A DNA stretch of 64,000 nt. Origin: Sequoia sempervirens (lineage: Eukaryota; Streptophyta; Pinopsida; Cupressales; Cupressaceae). The notes beneath the pieces are model-generated. The model was given only the letters and a program-made list of their open reading frames with translations. It was not told the origin of the DNA and made no database searches. The translations under genes were made by a program, and so were the position numbers. Of this stretch, positions 11,177 to 22,144 are shown in pieces; position 1 is the stretch's first letter, and the number at the start of each line of letters is the position of its first letter. Location: positions 13,191,918 to 13,255,917 of the forward strand of contig VDFB02000001.1 in NCBI GenBank assembly GCA_007258455.2, given 5' to 3'.

Positions 11177-12072
11177 GAACTGAATAATAATTGCTGATAA
11201 TATAACAAGTGCTTGGAAATTGCATCATAAACCCTAGGTGCGAAGTATTCTCAGATCTGAATTATTTCAATGAACATGAACACCAATTTCAAATGCTCAG
11301 AGGTGGGTTTTATTCAATTGTAATTGCTGAAACTGATTACAACTGCTAGAAACATTATTTTTAGAATTACAATAATTTCAATCCACGCATGAACTACAGA
11401 CTTGAGCAAGTGATTATGAAACCGTGGATTGTATTGTTGTAGAAACCTAAAAATGACCTGTACATCTCCTGTTATGGCTGGTGGTTAGCTGCAAGGGCTG
11501 TTGTATGGTTGTGGCTGGAAGTTAGGGTGGCTGGGAATGAATATACAACTGTGTATAATGTTGTAGCAACCCCTAAAACTGGCTACAAGTTGCAAATCGC
11601 AGAAAACAATGGTGAACAAATGCCTCTAAATGGGTAGACCCCTCAATATCTGTGGTGCCTTGACCCGGCCCGGAAAATATGAAAGTGATGTTGGAAAAAT
11701 GACAGCAATTATGGATGGAAACTTTGCAAACTGCAATGGTTGATGTTGACAACTCCTCCAAAGTGTGTTCCACAAGATCTAACCAAGGAATGTTGTGAAC
11801 AGCAACACAAACTCTGAAAATTCAATGATACCAATGATTTGCATGCAAACGAATCACTCCAATCTGAAAGTCCAATGCACACAACAAAATTCAGTTCCGA
11901 TTCAACCTGTGTGGAGATGCCCTATGCGGAGATGAAGTTTTTGTCATCAAACTTGATGATGGAAATCCAACAGGGTTTTTGTCCTCCGAGTCTCCAATGT
12001 AATGTTCCAATTTTTTTTTTTTTTTTTAAATTAATTAATTTAATTTGTTTAATAGAGTTTCTACAGATATCT
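11177..12072. other. Intergenic, no gene recognised
   Basis: AT-rich DNA with no coherent gene signal and a poly-T run near 12010-12027. A 66-codon minus-strand open frame at 11573-11773 shows no known motif. Confidence 0.35.
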
Positions 12073-12209
12073 AATGAAATGAATAAACCCTCATACTTTT
12101 TGATTACCAAGATGTTGATGTGGGCAAGTTGAAGGCATACGGTAAAAGGGGTTAGACTAATTAGTACAAAAAAATGCTTATTGGCAGTAAGTCACACAAC
12201 TCAATATTG
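12073..12209. repeat. Dispersed repeat A (copy 1)
   Basis: It aligns in the same orientation with 43685-43821, sharing TTGATTACCAAGAT, GGCATA/GAGCATA, AGGGGTTA and CAACTCAATATT. It leads directly into the 84-bp array. It may be an LTR fragment, because the second copy lies upstream of a minus-strand coding tract, but this is inference. Confidence 0.6.
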
Positions 12210-13735
12210 GGTTTTTTAGCTGCCATGGATAAATTTGGGTGTGGTCTCTTTTTCATTTTTTTGTGCTTCATCAATTCAGTCAAGTAAATATTGTAGGTAT
12301 TTTTAGTGACAAATAAATTTGGAGGTGTTCTTTATTCATAGGTTCTACTTCATCAATTCAATGAGGTAAATATTGTAGGTTTTTTTGGTGCCATAGATAA
12401 ATTCAAGGATGTTATCTTTTTCATAGGTTCTGATTCATCAATTTAGTAAGGTTACTATTTTTTATTTTTTTAGTGCCATGGATAAATTTGGGGGTGTTCC
12501 CTTTTTATTAGGTTTTGCTTCATCAATTTAGCGAGTTAAATATTGTAGGTTATTTCGGTGCCATAGATAAATTTGGGGGTGTTATCTTTTTCATAGGTTA
12601 TGCTTCATCAATTCAGTCATGCAACTATTGTAGCTTTTTTAGGTGCTATTGATAAATTTGGGGTTCTCTTTTTCATAGGTCCTGATTCATCAATTCAGTC
12701 ATGCAACTATTGTAGCTTTTTTAGCTGCTATTGATAAATTTGGGGTTCTCTTTTTCATAGGTCCTAGTTCATCAATTCAATCAAAGAATCTATAGTAGCT
12801 TTTTTAGGTGCCATGGATAAATTTGCGAGTGTTCTCTTTTTGATAGTTTCTTCTCTGTCAATTTAGTCATGCAACTATTTTAGCCTTTTAAAGTGCCATT
12901 GATAGATTTGGGGGTTTTCTCTTTTTCATAGGTTTTGATTATTCAATTCAGTCAAAGAAACTATAATAGCTTTTTTAGGTGCCATGGATAAGTTTGCGAG
13001 TGTTATCATTTCCATAGGTTTTGCTTCATCAATAAGTCATGCAACTATTGTAACTTTTTTAGGTGCCATGGATAAATTTGCGGGTGTTCTCTTTTTCATA
13101 GGTTGTGCTTCTTCAATTCAATTATGCAACTATTGTTGGTTTTTTTGGTGCCATAGATAAATTTGGGGGTGATCTTGTTTTTATAGGTTTTGCTTCATCA
13201 ATTCAATCATGCAACTATTGTAGATTTTTTAGGTCCCATTGATAAATTTGGGGGTGTTCTCTTTTTCATAGGTCTTGTTTCATCAATTAAGTAAAAAAAA
13301 CTATAGTAGCTTTTTTAGGTGCCATGAATAAATTTGCGGGTGTTCTCGTTTTTTAGGTTCCGCTTCATCAATTTAGTCATGCAACTATTGTAGCTTTTTT
13401 AGGTGCCATTGATAAATTGGGGGGGTTTTCTTTTTCATAGCTTTTGCTTCATGAATTCAATCATGCAATTATTGTTGGTCTTTTTGGTGCCATAGATAAA
13501 TTTGGGGGTGTGCTTTTTTTCACAGGTAGTGCTTCATCAATTCAATCATGCAACTATCGTAGCTTTTTAGGTGCCATGGATAAATTTGCGGGTGTTCTCT
13601 TTTTTGTAGGTTCTTCATCAATTCAGTTATGCAACTATTGTTGGTTTTTTGGTGCCATAGATAAATTTGGGGGTGTTCTCTTTTTCATAGGTTTTGCTTC
13701 ATTAATTCAATCATGCAACTATTGTTGGTTATTTG
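12200..13735 (+). repeat. Tandem array of about 18 units of about 84 bp
   Basis: The core GCCAT(A/G/T)GATAAATTTG recurs at about 12223, 12307, 12392, 12474, 12562, 12645, 12727, 12811, 12894, 12981, 13066, 13150, 13234, 13321, 13404, 13489, 13571 and 13652. Each unit continues with GGTGTTCTCTTTTTCATAGG, TTTTGCTTCATCAATTCA and ATGCAACTATTGT. Spacing is about 84 bp, that is 28 codons, so the final units keep one open frame (13444-13833). That frame gives a hydrophobic repeat (FGAIDKFGGVLFFIG...). There is no start or function I can defend. Inverted copies of the same unit occur at 16476-16560 and 16760-16850. Confidence 0.85.
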
Positions 13736-14546
13736 AACACTTTGTTATTTTAACCTATAATTTCGTTTTCACACCAAAGGATCTCTTAGCTCGAATAAAT
13801 ATGAAATTGTGTTCCTCTTCTGTCACAATATGAAGAATTATTTATTGGCTAAATGTGTATTAGATGGAAGTTTAAATTGTTTTGATAGTTTCTTATTACA
13901 TGCATCTATCCATATAATTAATGTAATTTAGAACCTTAATGTGACACCACTCTTGCAAGATTAAGGTTTACAATTCAATATCATAATAAGATTGCACAAT
14001 TAAGTTGAAGTCAATATTATTATTATTCAGATGATTGTTGATATTATTAGAAACTAAACATTGGGGTTAGATTTGTACATATTATCATGATTGTTGATAT
14101 GTTTAAGAAGATCTATTCAAATTCACCAATTTTAACTTGCCCTATGAAACTCACCAACTAAAATTGTTTTATACTTAACCCATAACATAAGTTGTGAATA
14201 AAGTTTGTGTTCATAGATTATGTTGGCATATTCAAATTCCAAGAGAGAACATGACTTGTTTGTTTTCCTATACATGTTAACTTTTATTATTATACATATT
14301 GTGTAAAGGTCTTTTGAAGTTCTATTTATGATTATCTATGTAACCATTAAAGAGTAATAGTTTGCTACCCTTTCAATCTAGTTGCTCGCATTAATCACCC
14401 ACCGCCTCTGCCAATTCTTCTTTACGGTTGTGTTTAAGCACATCCCTTCCTATTACCTCCACAACATGCCGTGCAAATTCCTAGTCAACAGTTATGTTTC
14501 CCTTGTAAACAATGTTAAATGTAGTTTCCAGTTTGTTGTGCATGAT
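13736..14546. other. Intergenic, no gene recognised
   Basis: AT-rich DNA between the 84-bp array and the next repeat fragment. No coding signal or structure was recognised. Confidence 0.35.
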
Positions 14547-14790
14547 TATGTGTATATTGTACATGCCTATCAAATATGAGATTTGTTAAACTCTGATGCC
14601 TTTCAGATATGAGATTTGTTAAACTATGACTTACTCTTTTTCATTCATTTGCTTCAATTTGTCCTTCATTACAATCATAGGTTAACAATCTTGCTTTGTA
14701 TATATGTATACATATATACACAAATATCTATGTATACATCTATATGTGTACATATGTGTAGACGTATATATCTATGTATATGAATCACTT
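14547..14790 (-). repeat. Inverted fragment of the 34.6-kb repeat plus TA/CA-rich tail
   Basis: On the minus strand 14547-14696 reads GTTAACCTATGATTGTAATG and AACAAATCTCATAT, the same words as the tandem array at 34630-35800. It contains two short tandem copies of AGATATGAGATTTGTTAAAC. From 14695 to 14790 it runs into alternating TATATGTATACA. Confidence 0.65.
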
Positions 14791-14934
14791 TTACGTTGTC
14801 TAGGCATTGACAATACACTGCCAATAATTCATTGCAAATATTGATATGTATTACCATAGAACAATAATTAATAGTTCTACTTTGTTACAATATGTATTTA
14901 GGGGATTTGATTTTTCGAAGCCCTTTCATGTTTG

Positions 14935-14986
14935 CCTATGTAGCACTTAACAATTCAAAGGGAATTGTAGACAAGTGCTACATAGG
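14935..14986. repeat. 52-bp perfect-stem hairpin
   Basis: Outer arms CCTATGTAGCACTT (14935-14948) and AAGTGCTACATAGG (14973-14986) are exact reverse complements. Inside them ACAATTC (14950-14956) pairs with GAATTGT (14962-14968) around a 5-base loop. It may be a small inverted-repeat element or a structured non-coding site. No target duplication is obvious. Confidence 0.75.
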
Positions 14987-16369
14987 TTACCACTAGCACT
15001 TACATTAGTGGGGGTGCAAAGATTACGCCGATAGAAATCCGGGCCATTAAATGCAACAAAATTTCTTGATTAATTAACACTACTAAATAGATTTCATGGA
15101 GGGAGATAAGCTCAAAAAAAAGTTGACAAGTATGAATCATTTACTACAAGCAAAATTCATGTCAGATTGCACTCATGGCAATCCCATCAAATTGTTTCTA
15201 GAGGTCTCTCGACTACCAAATTGTTATTAACCAAATAAATGCAGTACACAAACAAATCTAGCTAATACCGACAATCCTTATTATGGTATCACAAGTAAAT
15301 GGCACTTTTAGGTAGTTGTGCATGCATTTTCGTTTTATATCAAGAGTTCCATTTGCTAAGTGACGAATTCTATGCAAAATCAAACGTGCAAAATAAAATT
15401 CTAGCAAGAAACATGCAAGATAAGCCACTTGAAATATGTTAAGTGCTCTTAAATTTTTGTTGAGAAAGGACTCAAGGACATGCTTAACAGTTGTTAGTGG
15501 CGGCAAGAATTCAATCATTGCCTTCATATCTTTTTACTCTATATAACTCCATGACACGTTAAACGCGTCGTGAATTGAATAGTATTACCATAAAGTTTCT
15601 TGGTAAAGTGGGCAAATAGCTTGGTAAAATGGTATAATGGGTGCGTGAGATAGGTTTCGTTCAAACATCTACACAATATATAGCCTATCGACTAATTAGA
15701 AAGGTGTTGGGAAAATCAAGTTTCCCTAAAGCATTATTGAATACATAAATTACCCAAATCCATTCATCCATGTCACATGTGTTGGTCATCCCAAACATAA
15801 GCATAAGAATAACACTTCAGTCCATCTTTACAAACAAAATAACATAAATTTAAGTCTTAAGCCCATAAAGTAATCAACCCGATCAATGAACACATCCTTG
15901 TTAATAACTTTTTCATCATATAGGCATGTAATTGTAGTGCCAACAAGAATTAAATCATTTTCCGCATGACACTATACCTTCCTTTGAGGTGGTAGCAATA
16001 GGGAGACACAGTTTTTGAAATTCTATCCGTGTTCAACTATGTTGTAGTCTACGATACAAAGTGAATTGGATGATTGCTTCAACATAGTTTAACACTAACG
16101 AGGTTTTCGAAAAAGCACGTCTCCTTATTGCATAGTTTAATGTGCACAACCTATCTTGGAAGGTTCACATGGAGTGACACATGGACTTCTAATAAAATTA
16201 AATAATCTTGCCATAGAGAAAAACTAATTTAGAAACCAAAAAAATCCTTCTTATCTGATTATCAAGGATGTGTTTTCTCCTAAGACTATGAAGTCACATA
16301 ATGAACAATTGCTTTTATGCATTCTTTTGCTTGACAAATTGGCTAACTATGACACTGGACAAACTAACA
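14987..16369. other. Intergenic, no gene recognised
   Basis: A minus-strand open frame at 15258-15527 (89 codons) has plausible amino-acid composition (LESFLNKNLRALNIFQVAYL) but no family I recognise and no supporting neighbours. The rest appears non-coding. Confidence 0.35.
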
Positions 16370-16870
16370 ATATTTATATGACTGAATTGAAGAACAACAA
16401 AAATAGAATTGTATAAACATATATATACATATTCATATATATGCATATGTATATATATGTGTATACATATTTACTTGATTGAATTGATGAAGCAAAATCT
16501 ATGAAAAAGAGAACACCCCCAAATTTATCTATGGCATCGAAAAAACCTACAATATTGATTTTACTGAAATGAAGAACAACAAAATAAGAGATGTATAAAC
16601 AAATATATACTTATACATACATGCATATATATACATGCATTCTTTTGCTTACATTGAACAAACCAACAATATTTATATGATTGAATTGAAAAACAACAAA
16701 ATAGAGAATTGTATAAACATATATACATATTCATATATATGTGTATATATATTTACATGATTGAATTGATGGAGCAAAACCTATGAAAAAAAAAACATCC
16801 CCAAATTTATCAATGACACCTAAAAAGGCTACAATAGTTGCATGATTGAATTGAAGAACAACAAAATAGA
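16370..16870. repeat. Compound tandem repeat with inverted 84-bp units
   Basis: GAATTGAAGAACAACAAAA-type words at about 16383, 16565, 16684 and 16850 are followed by ATTGTATAAACATATATAC stretches. Between them lie two inverted copies of the 12.2-13.7 kb unit (16476-16560 and 16760-16850). Together with that array they form an inverted-repeat arrangement spanning about 2.7 kb. Confidence 0.7.
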
Positions 16871-17120
16871 TATATGTATATACATGTATATGTATATGTA
16901 TGTGTATATGTCTATATAAATGTCTATATATATATATATATATTTATACAATTGTTTATATGTATAAATATATGTCTATACATAAATGTACATGTATATG
17001 TATATGGCTATACATATATGTATATGTACATATCTGTATGTCTATATATGTATGTGTATACATATATGTACATGCTATATCTATACATATATGTATATGT
17101 GTACACATATGTATATATAT
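16871..17120. repeat. Alternating purine-pyrimidine ATGTATAC repeat
   Basis: About 250 bp are made almost wholly of TATATGTATACATGTATATG-type words, with many short self-complementary stretches. Open frames across it on both strands are low-complexity Tyr/Ile/Val/Met runs and are not genes. Confidence 0.85.
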
Positions 17121-17789
17121 AAAGAAGTTGGAAGAGAGACTAGTATCAGAGTGTAACATGTAGTGGTGGTGGGATTGGAGTTGTAGAGACCTTAAGCGAA
17201 CACATTCTGGCTTGTTTGTGAAGAACAATCGAGAAGATGGTAGATTGAAAGGGGAGAAAGTTGGCGAGTTGTGTGAGGCATTGGGAGCATTCAATGTAGA
17301 AGCACTCAGAATTTGCTCGGCATGTCATGGAGGTAATGGGAAGGATGCACATTAAACACGATTGTACGAAAGAATTGGCGTAGGCGATGGGTGATTAATG
17401 CAAGCAACTGAACTGAAAGGGTGGCATACTATAAATCTACGACATGTCAATCTAGTTCACTTGGATGTTGTGCCACACCTTATGGAGGTGACACTGTGCA
17501 TGTATTGGTCACATGGCCAAATACCCATTTTTTTGACACATTGGCCAAATAGCCTATTTCCCATTGTCATATGAAATCAAAGTAGGATAACTAAAAATGA
17601 AAAACTGTCAATTTAACATACCTGGAAACAAGAAGCATAAATACAACACACATTGCAATCTAAACATAATACATTACAAATCAAAACAAAATATGGCTGC
17701 ATCAATAGATATCATAAATTATAAATTGTTACCAATAAAGTTGCATCTATAGATATCATAAATTATAAACTATCAAAAACATACATTGC
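17121..17789. other. Intergenic with 43-bp tandem repeat at the copia target
   Basis: No gene is supported. Near 17697-17780 two copies of GCATC(A/T)ATAGATATCATAA stand about 43 bp apart. A partial third copy (GTGTAGATATCAA) follows the copia element at about 23298, suggesting that the copia element inserted into a short tandem repeat. Confidence 0.45.
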
Positions 17790-17794
17790 AAATC
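17790..17794. repeat. Target-site duplication, left (AAATC)
   Basis: AAATC directly abuts the LTR end and recurs at 23273-23277. The match fixes both element ends. Confidence 0.85.
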
Positions 17795-18000
17795 TATTAC
17801 GCAAGTAATTGGTACTTGGTAAAATATTTGATGTTATTTACATTGAGCAATGTGCTCAATAAATAGTTTACAAAATTTACAAAAAACAGGAAGTTGCTAA
17901 AAAGAAACTCCAGATAAGATCAAAGACGATCTTATCACAAATTTACAATAAAATACAATAGTTGAGCATTAATAAATAAATAATAAAAATTATTTTAATA
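17795..18000 (-). mobile_element. 3' LTR of the 17.8-23.3 kb copia
   Basis: 206 bp, ending TATTA/TAATA. It contains two strong hairpins: TTGAGCA-ATG-TGCTCAA, and GATAAGATC with GATCTTATC around a 6-base loop. It carries a 7-bp TACTTGG-type duplication absent from the other LTR. Confidence 0.9.
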
Positions 18001-18010
18001 TCCTCCCTTA
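18001..18010 (-). other. Polypurine tract
   Basis: The minus strand reads TAAGGGAGGA immediately before the 3' LTR. It would prime plus-strand DNA synthesis. Confidence 0.85.
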
Positions 18011-18677
18011 ATGCTCAACCTATCAACTACACCAAGATGCCCCTTGAATTTTACAAATTTATCTGGACTGAGCAACTTGGTGAGAATGTCTATTGTTTGC
18101 TCCTTTGTTGGAACATACAACAATTGAACTGATTTGTCTTTAACCAACTTTCGAATGAAGTGACAATGAGTTTCCACATGCTTGGTTCTTTCATGGAAGA
18201 CCAGATTCTTGGCAAATTTGAGAACCCCCCAATTATCACAAAACAAGGGAGTCAGACCTGCTTGAGATATTTGCATATCTGCAAGCATTCGACGAAGCCA
18301 AACTACCTCACATGCTGCTTTAACTGCTCCTCGATACTTTGCTTCTGTCGAGGAGAGAGCCACTGCCTGCTGCTTCTTACTAGTCCATGTGATTGCACCA
18401 GATCCCAAACTGAACACGTACCCAGATGTTGATTTTCTGTCATCAATTGAACCTGCCCATTTGAGTCTATGAAACCACTAAGTCGAGGATCGTGACTTCG
18501 AGTGTACAAGAGTCCATAATCAGAAGTTCCCTTCACATAACGTAGCACACGCTTCACTACTACCCAATGATCAGCCTTGGGGGTTGTCACGAAGCATGAA
18601 ATGTAGCTCACTACAAAACTGAGGTCAGGTCTAGTGGTAGTGAGATAGATGAGGTTGCCCACTAAATGCCTAAACAA
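18001..18677 (-). pseudogene. Copia RNase H domain
   Basis: From 18677 the frame reads HLVGNLIYLTTTRPDLSF and LRYVKGTSDYGL, the connection to RNase H. It then reads GFIDSN, the first acidic site of the copia RNase H (usually D-S/A-D-W). A frameshift near 18420 moves the reading to ITWTSKKQQAVALSSTEAKY, CDNWGVLKFAKN, HVETHCHFIRKLV and ILTKLL, ending at a stop just before the polypurine tract. The enzyme removes RNA from the RNA-DNA hybrid during reverse transcription. The E of SSTEAKY is intact but the domain as a whole is broken. Confidence 0.9.
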
Positions 18678-19862
18678 TGATTCATACCACAGGTGAGTGT
18701 GAGTCTGACTTAGCTGACAACTTAAGCCCTTTTTCCATGGGTGTGGAGGCTAGTTTGCGATCCTGCATTTAGAACTTATCCAAAAGACTTCGAGCATACT
18801 TAGATTGGGAGATGAAAATAGTGCTCTTGGTCTGCCAAACCTCAACACCTAAACAGTAATGCAAGAGTCCCAAATCGGTCATGTCAAATGTGTTGCACAA
18901 ATCCTGTTTGATATCATCGATCAAATGTGCCAAACTGCCAATAATGATCAAGTCATCCACATAGACAACAACAATCAGGATCTCATTACTAGTATTTTTG
19001 ACATACAAATTAGAGTTAGATGGACTCCTCTGAAAGCCATGTTTTGTGAGGTACTCATCAATCTTGATGTACCAAGCTCGAGGAGCTTGCTTCAGGCCAT
19101 AAAGGCTTTGACCAATCTACACACCTTCTGTTCTTGACCAACAACTTTGAATCCTAGAGGCTGTGTCATATAGACTTCTTCCTTTAACTCATTGTTGAGG
19201 AAAGCACTCTTAACATCCATCTGATGGACTTTCCAACCAAATTGGGCTGCTAAGGAAAGGACGAGCTGAATGGTACTCATTTTGGCTGTAGGAGCAAAGG
19301 TCTCCTCGTAGTCAATGCCTTCTTTCTGTGAGAACCCCCTTGCAACTAGATGAGCTTTGTACTTGTCAAGGGTTCTGTTAGCTTTGTATTTCACCTTAGA
19401 CACCCATTTGTAGCTAATGGGCTTCTTCCCTGGAGGAAGATCAAAAAGGACCCAAGTGTGATTCTTTTGAAGACTGGTATTTAGGTTCCATCGCCTTTTC
19501 CCACTTAGGAATTCCTTTAGCCTTTGAATATGTCTAAGGCTCAAAAACACTGTGAATGTTGGCCATAAGAGCAAAATTGACTGTAGGATGTTGTTTGCTC
19601 TTCTGTCTAGATGATCTACCCTCAATGAGCTCATCCTGTCGAAGATCATTGATAGTCTTAAGCCATCATTTCGACCGAAGAGTAGAATTGCCAACATCAT
19701 ATGTAACAGGAGGAGCTGGAACTGGTTGTGGATCTGGAATAGGTTTAGTAGGGGGATTTTCACTATCATCCAAAGGAAAATTAGGTTGAGCATCATCAAA
19801 GACTGAGTCTTTCTCATCCCTCCCATCAGGTGAACCCAACGGAAGTTGGACACCCAAATCAA
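18678..19862 (-). pseudogene. Copia reverse transcriptase
   Basis: The frame entering at 19862 contains the polyprotein linker, then KPISYKWVSKVKYKA, KAHLVARGFSQKEGIDYEET, FAPTAKMSTI and HQMDVKSAFLN. A frameshift near 19125 is needed to reach the palm motif SLYGLKQAPRAWY. The catalytic YVDD box is intact at 18952-18963, followed by MTDLGLLHYCLGVEV. A stop follows LLDKF at about 18769. It is recognisable along its whole length but cannot produce one protein. Confidence 0.92.
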
Positions 19863-20944
19863 AAGCCTTCAAGGGTTGATCCTTTGAATGCTGAATAGGT
19901 GAGGAAAGGTGAAACAATCCTCGTTCTTGATCAAAGACAACATCCCGACTGAAGATAAGATGATCAGTGTCTACATCAATCAACTGGTATGCCTTATGGT
20001 TGTCACTGTACTCTGTGAACATTAGTTTTTGGCTCTTGGAATCCAACTTAGAGTGCTTGGCATCTAGAATCCAAACATAAGCTAAAGAGCTAAAGACTTT
20101 CAAATGATTGATCCTGGGTTTGTGACCAGTCCACGCTTCCTCAGGAGTCTTCCCCTTAACGACATGAGTAGGAGACCGATTAAGGAGATAAACAGTAGTA
20201 TAGACTGCTTCTGCCTAAAACTTGGTAGGAACACTCCTGTGTTGCAACATGGAGCGAGCCATCTCAACAATCGTACGATTGCGTCGCTCTACAACACCGT
20301 TTTGCTGAGGAGTGTAGGGTGTGATTAACTGACGTTTAATCCCATGTGTATCACAGAAGCTGGAGAATGCACTAGAATAGAATTCCCCTCCATTATCTTA
20401 CCTAAGAGTAATTATGCAAGAACCATACTTTTTTTCTACCAAGGCCTTAAACTTTTGAAATACATTAAACACTTCTGATTTCTATTTAAGAAAGTACACT
20501 CACATTTTCCTATTGAAAGCATCAACAAAAAGTAGAAAATAGTTGCAACCAGTTACAAAAGGAGTAGACATAGGCCCACAAATATCACCATGAACTAATT
20601 GCAGTACCTTAGAAGCTTGCCAAGAGTCTCCATCTGTGGACAGTGTCCGATGCTGTTTCCCAGCCTGATAAGCACCACAAATGCCCTGATGCTACGTTTG
20701 AATATCAGGTAGATCAACTACAAGTCCCTCCCTAGCAAGCTGAGAGAGAGTGCACATTTAAGTGCCCATACCGCTGATGCCAAAGACTAGTGACAGTAGA
20801 GTTTCTGGTTGCCATGGCTAACTCTGGAGAATCACTTGTGTCCACAAGCCTGTAGAGGCCATGATCCTCAATACCAATGGCCACTGTTGCGCGAGTCTCC
20901 CGATCAACAATAGAACATTTGTGAACACTGAACACCACGTCCAT
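19863..20944 (-). pseudogene. Copia integrase
   Basis: The zinc-binding start shows LWHQRYGHLNVHSLS (both histidines) and GICGAYQAGKQHR, in which the second cysteine of the HHCC site has become Y. The core shows VHGDICGP, then DNGGEF preceded by a stop, and TPQQNGVVERRNRT with the catalytic E. The C-terminal part continues with NRSPTHVVKGKTPEEAW and KVFSSLAYVWILDAKHSKL. Several in-frame stops interrupt it. The enzyme would insert the cDNA into chromosomes. This copy is inactive. Confidence 0.9.
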
Positions 20945-21316
20945 CTAAGGAGAATGCTGCATGATCTGATTGATTGAGAGAAGGTTGAGCTCCATGTCAG
21001 GTACATAATATACGTTGAGGAATATGGGATTCCTCCCGCTAGACTGAACTTGAACAGTGCCTTTATTGACAACTGTGTATTCTTCGCCTCCTCCAGAAAT
21101 AACTGAGGCAGTGCATGGAGAGAAGTCTGTGAACCAGTCACACTGATGAGTGAAATGACACGAGGCACCTAAATCAATGTACCAAGCAGAGGATTTTACA
21201 TGGTCTATAGGCCTTTTTGCCATGAATGCATAAAAGGAAAATTCCTTCTGCTCGGAGTGCTCGACGATATTCGCTTTCCGCTGAGACCCTCCCTGTTTCT
21301 TCTGTTTAGAAGCCAA
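20945..21316 (-). pseudogene. Copia aspartic protease
   Basis: The frame reads AWYIDLGASCHFT, where the usual D-S/T-G catalytic triad has become D-L-G (21167-21175). It then reads GTVQVQSSGRN and VYYVPDMELNLLS, a typical copia protease tail. The frame runs open for 123 codons and stops after QHSP. The substitution in the triad would be expected to abolish cleavage of the gag-pol polyprotein. Confidence 0.88.
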
Positions 21317-22144
21317 ACGTGCACAACAATCCTTCTTTGTGTGACCATATTTGTGGCAATAGTTGCACTGAATATTCTTCTTCTTAGGGCTGCTCGGATG
21401 TTGACTAGAGCCTTTCTACTGTGAAGGCTGACCTTTCCCTTTGTTCTTGGGCTGGGTTTTAGTTGCAAAGGCTTGCTCTGTGGAGGATGAGGATGCACTG
21501 CTACTAAACTGTTGTTTCCAACGATCCTGTTGCAAGAGGATATTGCAAAGCTCCAAAAGCTTCAGGTCAACATTAGTATACGTAATGTTGAGAGTCTTTA
21601 TGAAATGTTCATAGGACTTAGGTAGGCTTTTCAAAGTGATCACGACCATGTCTTCCTCCATTTTCCAACCAATAGCCTCCAATTGATCTTGGATCTCTTG
21701 GATTTTGTTTGGGTGCGCTTGCAAAGTTGTCTTCTCATTGATCATGATAGAAAACAACATATTTTGCAAGAAAAACACATGGATTTTGTTAGAAGTTTCA
21801 TGCAAACCCTTCAAATGATCCCAAATCTCCTTTGCTGAGTTTGTAGGCAGAATCTGAGGGAGCTAATCATTAGTAACTGAAAGCTTAATAAGCATCACCA
21901 CTTAACGATTCTGCTCGTCAAACTTCTCCTGATCCTTACCAGTCGTTGTGGGACGAGTAGCATTGCTGAGGATCATTTGATCAAGGTAGCAGTATTCAAA
22001 GATTGTCATCATTCGCTGCTTCCAAGTGTTATAATTTTTGCCGTTGAATTGCTGACTGCCCTCCAACATAATGTTGTTCAAACTGGCCATCTTCATGCTT
22101 TTCAAGGCACCAAAAATGAGGAATTGAGAAGAGATTGAAAGCAC
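21317..22144 (-). pseudogene. Copia gag with zinc knuckle
   Basis: It starts near 22144 with LNNIMLEGSQQFNGKNYNTW, the usual copia gag opening. An in-frame stop after EQNR (about 21902) and a second near 21850 are followed by KEIWDHLKGLHE in the next open stretch, then MVVITLKSLPKSYEHFI. Another stop after GQPSQ precedes CNYCHKYGHTKKDC, a CX2CX4HX4C zinc knuckle at 21326-21367. Gag forms the virus-like particle. This copy has at least three breaks. Confidence 0.9.

Noticed and set aside
12200..13735. CRISPR-like regular repeats
   Set aside because: Units are directly adjacent with no unique spacers, and the context is a plant nuclear repeat.
14675..14857. 60-codon minus frame
   Set aside because: Translation of TATATGTATACA microsatellite.
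16874..17294. Tyr/Ile/Val/Met-rich frames on both strands
   Set aside because: Alternating TATATG repeat with no codon structure.
19556..20328. Plus-strand frames of 77 and 74 codons
   Set aside because: They are antisense to copia integrase and RT.
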